Below the pieces are notes generated by a model. The model was given only the letters and a program-made list of their open reading frames with translations, made no database searches and had not been told where the DNA came from. A program made the position numbers and the translations under genes. Positions 40,776 through 50,122 of a stretch of 64,000 bases of DNA are shown here, piece by piece. The stretch's first letter is position 1. The number at the start of each line of letters is the position of its first letter. Source of the stretch: Ciona intestinalis (taxonomy: Eukaryota > Chordata > Ascidiacea > Phlebobranchia > Cionidae); NCBI RefSeq assembly GCF_000224145.3, contig NC_020176.2, forward strand, positions 1,426,693 to 1,490,692, read 5' to 3'.

Positions 40776-41642
40776 TTATAAACGTTTATTATCAAATGAA
40801 TTGTCTTCCACAATGGCTTCATCCCATGGGCCATGTATGTTGTGTTTATGTGGTTGCATTCGAACTAATAATGCTGGGAAAATAAAAGTTACAGAAACAC
40901 ATGCAACCATGTACATCATGCCCGCTGTCCAGCTGAGGCAAGTAAATAGATACAACACAACCACAGAAGTTATAAGTGTTATCACCCTTAAGTGTCCAGG
41001 ATAATGCAAAAACAACAAGCGACGTAATATCGGCCATAAACCAAATATTTGCAGAGCAAGAACAACCGTCGTGAAAGTATCTAATGTAGTTTCCAACCTT
41101 GATGCTAAACACACGGCCATGAAAACAGACATGTTAAATGAGACTGAGTTACTAACACTCATCCCACTTGAACCATAATCATTAAACACAAGGTGTCCAA
41201 TGCCCATGAATGTGCTCATGGCGTACAGTGTGTCACTACTTATCGTGTGCGTGAGTGTTCGTAACACAGGGGAAAGAAACCAAGTAAAACACAACAACAT
41301 GACCCCTGTTTTAAAATCATGAATCACTTGCTTAAGTGTTTGTGATGTCATAATAGAATGTATGTAGTAACCAAGTAACAAAAATTGCAAAGATAAAGTG
41401 AGTGCAAGTTTAGGAGAAATCCCACCTTCGGACAAATTCCACCACAAGAGGCAAAAGAGAGACAGAGCGGTAAACTTTTGAGTCAAAACAACGGAAGATT
41501 TAACAAGGTCCATAAAGTTATACTTTCGACAAAACCGATTTTTTTCCATTTCACTCAAGAAAGAGACATCAACATAATTGTCAGGAACACCCTGGTCTTC
41601 GTATAAAACTTTTCGCCATTTTTGTTCCCCTTGCTTCATCAT
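40776..41642 (-). CDS. PIGC: GPI GlcNAc-transferase subunit PIG-C (GPI2)
   Basis: Subunit of the ER-membrane complex that moves GlcNAc from UDP-GlcNAc to phosphatidylinositol, the first step of GPI-anchor synthesis. The 288-residue frame is near the usual PIG-C length (about 300). The N-terminus MMKQGEQKWRKVLYE leads to the family signature VPDNYVD. Several hydrophobic helices follow, with SPVLRTLTHTISSDTLYAMS, GHLVFNDYG and CLASRLETTLDTF, all hallmarks of the family. The start chosen is the first of two adjacent ATGs (41642). Just upstream on this strand TTGTCTATTGTCAG looks like a splice acceptor, so a non-coding first exon is likely. The coding part is a single exon, as in vertebrates. FCF1 lies 1.3 kb upstream on the same strand. 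Confidence 0.95.
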   Translation of the reverse strand: MMKQGEQKWRKVLYEDQGVPDNYVDVSFLSEMEKNRFCRKYNFMDLVKSSVVLTQKFTALSLFCLLWWNLSEGGISPKLALTLSLQFLLLGYYIHSIMTSQTLKQVIHDFKTGVMLLCFTWFLSPVLRTLTHTISSDTLYAMSTFMGIGHLVFNDYGSSGMSVSNSVSFNMSVFMAVCLASRLETTLDTFTTVVLALQIFGLWPILRRLLFLHYPGHLRVITLITSVVVLYLFTCLSWTAGMMYMVACVSVTFIFPALLVRMQPHKHNIHGPWDEAIVEDNSFDNKRL

Positions 41643-42970
41643 GAAAACCTGACAATAGACAAGATGTATATCACACTGAGATTCAGTCAACTTTGATTTT
41701 TAGATTTTTTTACGAAAATGTATGTATGTTGCCTTGCAGAAAAAACATCAATTTCACAACTGTATCAAAACTGCTACAACAAAAACTAAACAACATCAAC
41801 TACAGGATAACTTTTTTAAAACTATTCTTCAGTAATACATCCATCATTTAAATGTACCATAACAACTAATTAGTTGAATGGTTAAATTATCAGATGTAAT
41901 TTAATGGTACAACTTGGATGCTGAGTGCAGTCAATACCCACTTATATTACAGATAACTAAATATAAACAGTTTTATTATTAAAACTATGTGAAGCATGAA
42001 GTTAGCAGCCAGATATATAAGAAATTGATTTCAGTTTCCAAAACACAACACATATGTCTATATATCTCAACTATGTAATAAATATAACAAAATATCGCCA
42101 CTTATCTAAATCTATATTTACTGCATAATATTTTCCTAGTCAAACTGCGACCTTTTCAGTTTAGTGCGCAATATAACCACTGTGTACAAACGTTTTATAA
42201 ATATCTTTCTTTCCTTGCTATTTTGCTATAAACACTACTTTGTAAAAGTATACTACTTTTGTAAAAGTTTGCGTATCCACTATTCTATAGAAACAGTTTC
42301 ATCCAAACTGGACACAGTGCATGTTGTGAAAACTGAAACCAACTTAAATGTGAATGAACACACAGTGATTTATAAATAGAAACTTACAATGGTTGTTGAG
42401 GTTGGAGTTGTCTGGTTTGTAGAAAAATCAGAATTATTTCAAAACCCTGCACTCTAGTTCTAATGAATGCACAATACTTTTAGTTAAGTTTTGCAACCAC
42501 ATGAAACGTGTTTTAAAACTAAAGACAAGAAATTCCAAATTCTTTACAAAATGAAACAAAATTTTAAAGTCACTGATGAATTTTAATGCAATCTGAAAGA
42601 TATTCCTGCCATTTGATCAATACACAAATTTTTACATGTCTGTATTGTGTGCGGTACACCCTGTCACAGGGTCCCTGTGTGACTGATGTGCATCTTGCGC
42701 ATGAAGCATGTGATGCCAGTATAGGTTAACACATATCACTCAGGTTTACTAATGCACATTCAAAACACAGTTCAAATTTACAATAGTTATACAATTTAAC
42801 ATTAGGATTATCATTGCTTGTTAAACTCGATTTACAAACACACAAAGTTGCATGAGTGATAGATGCTTTCACACCAAATATTTAAAATGTTACATCTTGT
42901 TAAGTTACAAGATAAATTTTATAATTGAATGCGCTATTTTTTAATAATTGCGTCACATTTAATTTCCACA
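41643..42970. other. Intergenic stretch between FCF1 and PIGC
   Basis: About 1.3 kb of AT-rich DNA with no convincing gene. It should contain the 3' end of FCF1 and the promoter or non-coding first exon of PIGC. The only open frame of note (42164-42379, +) has no homology I recognise. No strong repeat was seen. Confidence 0.5.
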
Positions 42971-43582
42971 TTACTGGTCAGATTTAGGTGCACCAAAAGC
43001 ATCCGGCATTCTCTCTATTGTGTATTTATGTTGTGATAAATACATGATTGGAACACCGGGTATCTTTCGAATTCTACGTTTCAAATCACGATCGCAAGTC
43101 GCTACGATGTAACATTTATGCTGAGTCACCCGCTGCACCAAACAGTCATCCGCATACGTTCCTTTATGCATGCACGGTAGTCGATCAAATCGTGGATCTT
43201 TCGCAATTCTTAAGGCAACTCGAAACTTAGGACCCAGTTTTTCCAGTTCAGCCATAACACAGTCTGTTATACACGGTATGCATTTAGCATACAAGCAATC
43301 CATCATTGATTGCATCATTTCCAGTTTGTTTTTGATCGAGAAATTAATGAAATTCGTGTCAACAAGGATATGATAAGGTGGCCCGAGTTGTTCGTTGTAT
43401 TTGAAGAACAATGCAGAAGATTGCTGGGGTAAGAACCTCTTTACCAGTTCTCCAGTTTCTTTCTTTTTAATATTCACCTTTTTCTTCTTTTCTTTTTTAT
43501 TATCTCTTGTGATTCGTTTATCCTTTAAATTGATCATTCGTTTCATCTCAGCAAACTTCCTTGTTCTTTTATCTCTTCCCAT
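42971..43582 (-). CDS. FCF1: rRNA-processing protein FCF1 (Utp24-type PIN nuclease)
   Basis: Nucleolar PIN-domain endonuclease of the small-subunit processome, needed for early cleavages around 18S rRNA. The frame is 203 residues against about 198 in human and is complete from [16 protein letters not shown] to the stop. A Lys-rich basic segment (about 27-49) precedes the PIN domain. [19 protein letters not shown] holds the first catalytic Asp (75); [37 protein letters not shown] and [20 protein letters not shown] carry the remaining acidic residues (about Glu112, Asp146, Asp164). It is a single exon, whereas the vertebrate gene is split into several, so intron loss or a retrocopy that became the working gene is possible. 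No disabling change is seen. Confidence 0.97.
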   Translation of the reverse strand: MGRDKRTRKFAEMKRMINLKDKRITRDNKKEKKKKVNIKKKETGELVKRFLPQQSSALFFKYNEQLGPPYHILVDTNFINFSIKNKLEMMQSMMDCLYAKCIPCITDCVMAELEKLGPKFRVALRIAKDPRFDRLPCMHKGTYADDCLVQRVTQHKCYIVATCDRDLKRRIRKIPGVPIMYLSQHKYTIERMPDAFGAPKSDQ

Positions 43583-43959
43583 ATTGACCAGTATTTAACT
43601 ACTAAAACTGATAAATGTATGAACAGCTACCAGTTATGGTATATTAACACAAAATTAAGCTATATATCTTTATAATAAAGTAAAATCAGTATAAACTGTA
43701 ATCGTCAGTAAGCAGCAACCTAAAACTTAAATAAAATAAAAACGAAACATGTGCTGAGGGAAATCCCCGTTTTCATGGAGATTTCATTTCAAAGTTTCAT
43801 TGACATCTTGTAAAAAACACTGTTTAGTGGATTATGCATTATTTGAATGAATGTATGTGTAATACGGAAAACTTAATCCCAGTCGCATTTCATAAAATTG
43901 TCTCTTATTTTGTTGGCGATTGTTTATATGCTTTGGACTAATATAATATTTACCTGTAT

Positions 43960-44147
43960 GCGAGGCAATTTGGACAACAATCAGTCACCACTGGGACTCT
44001 GTCATGCCTAGAGCCATAGAAATAGGTGTTTATACGACTCTGGTCATGCCCACAGACACACACACACACACACACACACACACTTTTAGCATAGTGGCAG
44101 CATCGAGCCTCGAACCCAGTAACTTTTAAGGGAGCATCCTAACAACT
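43960..44147 (-). mobile_element. tRNA-derived SINE, head cut by the assembly gap
   Basis: Read on -, the tRNA-like part includes GGATGCTCCC and the B-box-like GGGTTCGAGGCTCGATGCTG, followed by an alternating TG repeat and a body containing GGGCATGACCAGAGTCGTAT. The A-box end is lost in the N run starting at 44148. A second copy of the same head is at 44800-44932. Confidence 0.65.
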
Positions 44148-44197
44148 NNNNNNNNNNNNNNNNNNNNNNNNNNNNNNNNNNNNNNNNNNNNNNNNNN
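44148..44197. other. Assembly gap (50 N)
   Basis: A run of exactly 50 N. It falls between a SINE and a long inverted repeat, the kind of place where assembly fails. True length is unknown. Confidence 0.99.
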
Positions 44198-44690
44198 AAA
44201 GGCGTAAAACAGCTTCTATTTACATTACCAAACATTTTTTTGAAAAGACATATAAATTTACCCCCATTAAATGACTAAGATGTCACAAATCAACCGCTTC
44301 TAATTCCATTTTTTAACTTTTTTTGATACAGAAAACAAATAACACTTGTTTTTTACACTTTTTAACCTTTAAATTTGTTTTTGGACTCAAGTTTTTCTCT
44401 AATTTACCGAAAAACATGCATTTTCCCTATACCTACTGTGTTATTTTGGACCCAAATTGCCGTTCAATTTGTCTTTTACGTAACAATGGGTTGGACTACT
44501 CGGTATTTCTATAAGGTTGAAAAATGTAAAAAACATGTGTTATTTGTTTTCTGTGTCAAAAAAAGTCAAAAATTAGAATTAGAAGCGGTTGATTTGCGAC
44601 ATTTTAGTCATTTAATGCAGCTAAATTTATACATTTTTTCTAAAAAATGTTGGTAAGGTAAATAGAAGCTGATTTACACCTTCCCACAAT
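44198..44690. mobile_element. Foldback MITE-like element with long inverted arms
   Basis: The left arm (44198 to about 44370) and right arm (about 44512-44690) are near reverse complements: for example AAACAGCTTCTATTTAC against its complement AATAGAAGCTGATTTAC, plus shared AATCAACCGCTTCTAATT and GAAAACAAATAACAC. About 140 bp of unique sequence separates the arms. No coding capacity was recognised. The left edge may run into the gap. Confidence 0.7.
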
Positions 44691-44799
44691 AGGAAAACAC
44701 AAACAAAACTTAACAAGTTCGTTTAAACTCATTGTCAAAGTCACCACTTTTGCTCTATTTTGGACACACATAGACGGCAGTTGGACTACTCGGTGTTTA

Positions 44800-44932
44800 T
44801 ACGACTTTGGTCATTTCCAAAGACACACACACACACACATCTAGCATAGCGGCAGCATCGAGCCTCGATACCCAGTAACTTNTAAAGGAGCATCCTAACA
44901 ACTGAGCCACGCAGCGTAGGTACTTTTCGAGC
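44800..44932 (-). mobile_element. tRNA-derived SINE, head region
   Basis: Read on -, it shows the A-box-like GCGTGGCTCAGTTGTTAGGA, the B-box-like region ending in CGAGGCTCGATGCTGCCGCT and a TG repeat. It matches the copy at 43960-44147 and supplies the A box lost there. The isolated N at 44882 lies inside it. Confidence 0.65.
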
Positions 44933-47722
44933 TTACAGAGCGCTACACGGGTTGATGTCATATATATTACATATAGATAAAGTTAAATAATTGAAAAATG
45001 AAGCAGGGTAACTCAACTGAAACACAAGGGCATTGCACAATGAGCCTGCAACATACAGCGTATACTTGTACGCAATATAGAGATTCCCCCACTATAAAAA
45101 GAAACCGAAAGTGAATTTCTTGGTTTGTATTGGGGAAGTAATAGCAAATACACAATGTCTTCGTGTGTTCAGACTATATTTAAAGGTTTTGTAGTTCCTT
45201 AGTTACTTTGCCACCCACTGAGATATACAAAAGTTCCTTATTTCAACATCGCCAAGGGACTTTCAAATCCCAGGAACTCGTAAAGGGATTACCTTACAAG
45301 TTTTATGTAACTATATACGGTGGCTGCATACGCAGTGTGTATGAGTTAGTAAGTTACTAACAATCTCAGTTACAAATAAGCTTCTATGGAAAAAGTTTTG
45401 AACTACTGTTTTATCTATAAATAGCTTAAAACGACTGTCGTTGTATCGCTTAATACGCCTTGTTGCTTTTGTGCCTTTTTCCGATCATCTTTACCGTGAC
45501 CTAATAGACAAAATAAAGCCATTCATTCCTACTGGGTTAAATCACCATAGTATACAACGTTGCATATTTGACAGGTCGGTACGTGATACGATTCTTAAAA
45601 TATTCCGAATGTTACACGTGACCTATTTCACAACACCAGTTGGAAGAAACGGGAGGCAGAGATTAATATTCATGTAAGGCATGTTTACTGTGGCTGAACA
45701 AGCATTTCAAGAATGTACATAAAATCGAACAATCACTATTTTAAGAGTTTTAGTTTGAATACCTGTACCTATATTCAAATTGGCAAACGTATAGGTATAT
45801 TTAAATTGCATTTTTGCGTATTGTTTACACCAAGACTGAATACACATTCTCAACATGTGGCAATTAATGAAAAATCCCCACTTATAAAGCAACGACAGAT
45901 GTTACAACATGGTTGTTCTATTATGTACATTGTACACCTCATGCCCGCTGCTTTATATAAGTTACAACTCATGTACCTTAGATCTTAATCGCTATTTATC
46001 CAAATATAGGTCAAATATTTACCCAAAGCATTTGGGTAAAGGGACTTTTGGCGCGTAAATAAAGTACAGGTAGTTTCCAATTGAAGTGGGGGAGTTTTTG
46101 GATTTGGGGATTTTTCTAAAGTTCGCAATATTTGCGTGTCAACCTATAAAGCATTGCAACGTTAATGATAACTTATTAATTGTTACCTCTGTATAATAAA
46201 GGCAGTTGCATGTCACTTTTTTATTCTTTTATGGCAGAGTGATTTACGAATTTATAATACGGGTTATTATTTCATTTATGCCTTGTGCTTGCTACGATTA
46301 TTAATGGTACAGTTAACTTTATGGGTAATTGATTTTTTTATATTGCTGACAATTAGCACAAGCCATTGGTAAGGACCAGGCTGATATTGTTTTAACGTGT
46401 GATGTAACAGTGATATTTTTGAATTGCTGCCGTCTTACCTCATGCGCAATGTCGGCTTATTGGGCGTGAAAGTGTTTCTTATTACGAGTAAGCTAATATT
46501 TATGGATTTGTCACCCACCGCAGTGAGCTTTGAACTCGCCACGTTCGCATCACAAGACACAACAAGATGATGTAATACTCCAAAAATATTCCAACCCAGA
46601 ATACATATAGTGGAATGTATTGTTGTACGAACGCAAACAAGTTGGCGCGTCGAAGGAGAAGCGCAAATGCAAAATATTCAGAACACACCCCACGATTGTT
46701 TTGTGACGTCACAATGTCGTTGGTGAATCATCAATAAAAAGATGTTTATTAAAACGGCAATGACGTAAGTAACAAATATCGAAGCTTTTATAAAGAGTAG
46801 ACCGCATAGTTATAAGGTATAGTCTAACAAGGTAACAGTCTATTTATTGACACTGGTTAACAGATAAACAGCGATTAGCAGTCTGCGGTTTTCTGCTAAA
46901 CAGAACGTCGCCTTAGTGGAAAATAACCCGGGAGTTTTCTAAAAACGTTCTGGGAGTTACCCAGTAATGAGAGTTCTAGGATTTCGCCATCTCTTGTAAG
47001 CTTCGGGGGAATTTCTTATAAAGAGGATTGTCACGTCACATAAGACTCATTATTACCAAGGGACAGTTAGAGAAAATGTGGAAGTGTTAACAATATTATA
47101 AAAAGCAGAAGTATGATATCGTATGACGTCATACTTAAAAGTGAGAAAATTAGCTGGTAGCGAAAAAAAATTTAAAAATCTAGTTTTATGTAGTAGGAAA
47201 CCGGAAAAATGGCTTAACGGAGAATTTTTAATCAAAATTTCGCAGTGAGACATTATATGCAGACCTTGGGGATTAGAAATATAGGTATATTAGTGACGTA
47301 ATAACATGTACGTCACATGTTTGGTGGGGGATTTCAAAAGTAAATTTGATGAAACAATTAATCGTTGTGACATAAGTTCCGCTTTCGTCGTCGCATATAA
47401 CTTCCGCCTATGAATATTTAAGCGACAGTACCGCGATCGTATCGCAGTAGTTGTTTGTGACGACACAATACAAACAACGTCAAGCTTCAATGCTTTCAGT
47501 TTACGAACAGGGCTATTATGACGCCACGGTGCTAAATTTCCTGAGAATTTGCATTGCGAAAAATTCGGTGATAAATAAGTTGCGTTCATTCGACGATTGT
47601 TGCGTCAATGTGGTCATTGTTCGCCACTGAAGCGTGACAAGTGACTCACAGTCACGAGGCACTTGATTTATACGCTGTGACGTCATCAAAATCTTTTTAA
47701 ATTTTCAGCTGACTCATTTGCC

Positions 47723-49634
47723 ATGGGACGATCTTTTAAATTTCTTAATTTATACGCCATATGTTTGGTGCTGGTAATTGTCACGTGGGTAGAATCGAAA
47801 CCACATCGACGACGATACCGCAGACCACTATGTGTTGATTATGACGAATACTTCAACAAGACAATGCGAAGATGCGAGCCATGTGCAACGTGTGCAGCAG
47901 GTGACGTCATGTGATGATGTAGAAACATTTTAAACGACATTATAATTTATTTTAAACACTATGTAGGGTTTTATTGACGCAGCAATACTTCTAATATAAC
48001 TTTTTTATTCCTCTGGTACAAAATCCCATGGTTTATTCCAACTTTTCGTCTGCCATTCAGCAATACTTCATCGGGGTTTGTTTTAATTTGAGGGAAACCC
48101 TTACCCTAAAGTCTTGCCAAATGCAGGTTGGAAAAAAGTCACTGTTTACCGGAGAAGTCGAAAAGTTGATATTACATTATACCTGCTAGCAAAGTAACAT
48201 TATAATTTATAACAGGTTTGGGCGTGAAAAAATACTGCAAGGTTATTTCGCCCTTCAGCGACACCGAGTGTGAGAAATGTATACCGGAAGTGACTTACTC
48301 AACATCGAGATCAAGCGCGACCTCCCCCTGTTACCCATGCACCCAATGTGGGGGTAGGAGTGTCAAACACAAGTGCACCCCCAAGAGTGATACCGTATGC
48401 GGAGAATGTCCCCAAGGTGAGAAGTGTGATGTAAAATATTCATTAGGCTGCAAAAATCCACCACCGTTTAATTATGTTTATCAGGTTACAGTTTTGTAAT
48501 TACGTGTTGACGCCCATGCACTCGGTCGAGTTTCTCGTTTTAATTTGCGGCTGACAGTTTAGAAAACTCGTAAGAACCACCAGGCACCAGGAATAGAACA
48601 ATTTCCGACAAGTATCTTAAGTTGAATGCAGACGCGCTAACCACTGTGCCACGGCGCAGAAGTTTCTTTTTAGAACCCTGATTTACTTGGGTTAAAATAT
48701 TGTTTCTAACACGTCATTTTTTTCTTTTTCAGGGAAATATTGGGACGAAGTTGATTATCGATGTAAACGATGTTCGCCCTGTAGCGCCTCTTTGTGGCCA
48801 GAACGGGAGTCAGCTTGCATGGGCGAAAACATAAATGATGACAATCAATGTAGGGAACCATATGGAGTGGTTGGAGTAAAAACACCAAAACTACGGAAAT
48901 TGTTTCATGCAGATAACGGCATCAAGTTTCACATACTTGGTAAACCTCATTAGTTTTTATTGGCTTAGTGCTAAAATCTTTTTTACTTCTATGGAATTAG
49001 TTTGCGCATAATGAAATAAACAATCGTTCAAAATTATCCTGTAGTTATTACAGTGTGTTAAGGGTTTTATTTGGTTAGCTCGTTTACATTACCATATGGT
49101 ATAAACATATTGGCTGACTTTTGATTACTTTATAGCTAGATAACACTTGATTTACTGTATTGCATTGCGTGGTTATATTAATACCGGGAATTTCCCCTAT
49201 TCTGATACCACTCTCCAAGACAAATAAAAAAATTAAAACAATTTAATTCGTAATTTTTAACAGAATCCGATGACGTCATAACACAATATACAATCACCGA
49301 AACAACCAAGAATGTAGAATCAGCTACTAATAGTGGGGACCTAAATTATGGTGACGTCATTATTGATGACGTATTTGCTGATGCGGAAGAACTTGTAGGC
49401 ACTGAAAACCTTAAAGAGAGAGATTTTCCCGAAACAGAGAAATCAAACAACATTGGGTTGTCAATACACGCGTTGATTGTTTTATGCGTTTCTATTGTTT
49501 TATTCATTATTTTTATAATCATTGTTTCTTTAGCGTGTAAGGCTACTGTGACGTCACAACAAAAATCTGACTACGAACAATTATCAGGACCGGGCGTCAA
49601 GTGCCCGGAACACGAAAGAATAAATAAAATATAA
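47723..49634 (+). CDS. TNF receptor superfamily-like membrane protein
   Basis: Probable cell-surface receptor for a TNF-family ligand. Four exons join in phase 1: 47723-47900, 48216-48416, 48733-48939 and 49264-49634, giving 318 residues. A signal peptide (about 1-26, core AICLVLVIVTWV) is followed by three Cys-rich TNFR-type modules, for example RRCEPCATCAAG, CTQCGGRSVKHKCTPKSDTV and CKRCSPCSASLWPERESAC. An acidic stalk (about 196-255) leads to one membrane helix (about 263-286, IVLCVSIVLFIIFIIIVSLA). The cytoplasmic tail is only about 32 residues, with YEQL (a YxxL-type motif) but no death domain. A TNF ligand gene starts 488 bp downstream on the same strand. The first donor is part of a CRE-like octamer. 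Which TNFR subfamily it belongs to is not clear. Confidence 0.85.
48505..48662 (-). mobile_element. SINE head fragment in TNF receptor intron 2
   Basis: On - it starts GCGCCGTGGCACAGTGGTTA followed by GCGCG, a good polymerase III A box of tRNA type. The remainder is diverged. It lies between receptor exons 2 and 3. Confidence 0.5.
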
Positions 49635-50122
49635 AATTATGTGAATATTTATTATTGGTTGTTGTTTTACCGTATTTGAATAACATATAAACAAATGATC
49701 TTTTATATTTTCGCTTTTAATAAAATAAATTGTTCGTAAAACGCAGATTGTCTTCCGCCTGTGACGTAACAATAAAGAATGACTGTGCACTCTAAATAGG
49801 CAATGCGAGTCGTAAAACGTAACATACACTATTGTGACGTAGGAAACACAGTATACAACAAACACACCACGTTTGTAACGTTATAATAGAATTGCTGTTG
49901 TTGGAAATGGGTTCGATCACGTGATCCGAGATAAAACTAAGTTTAGAAAAGCAGTGAAGCGTGCAAAATTGCGCACACAACATAAGTCAATAGCGAATAG
50001 TTGGGAAGGGCCCTAATTTACATGTTGGTTTGTTGGAAAGACAACAAGTGAACAATTCCAACTCATTCTCAAAGTTATCGTAGCCGAAGTAGTCTATCTT
50101 AGATTGCGAGGGTAATTCCGTG
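49635..50122. other. Short spacer between TNF receptor and TNF ligand genes
   Basis: Only 488 bp separate the receptor stop codon from the ligand ATG. AATAAA signals overlap and follow the receptor stop (near 49619 and 49719), so the receptor transcript probably ends here. The spacer has TGACGTAA near 49761 and a TGACGTAG near 49833. It must hold the ligand promoter unless the two are transcribed together. No other gene is visible. Confidence 0.6.

Larger units (their letters stand above)
43583..47722. other. Repeat-rich intergenic region with assembly gap
   Basis: About 4.1 kb without a supported gene. It holds two SINE copies, a long inverted repeat, dinucleotide repeats (about 44050-44082 and 44822-44838), a 50-base N run and one isolated N at 44882. 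Beyond 45 kb there are only short unsupported open frames. CRE-like octamers reappear at 46702, 47124 and 47678 near the TNF receptor gene, whose promoter must lie at the right end. Confidence 0.55.

Noticed and set aside
45441-45677. 78-codon open frame on +
   Set aside because: It starts at TTG and shows no domain or splice signals; its length is within chance expectation.
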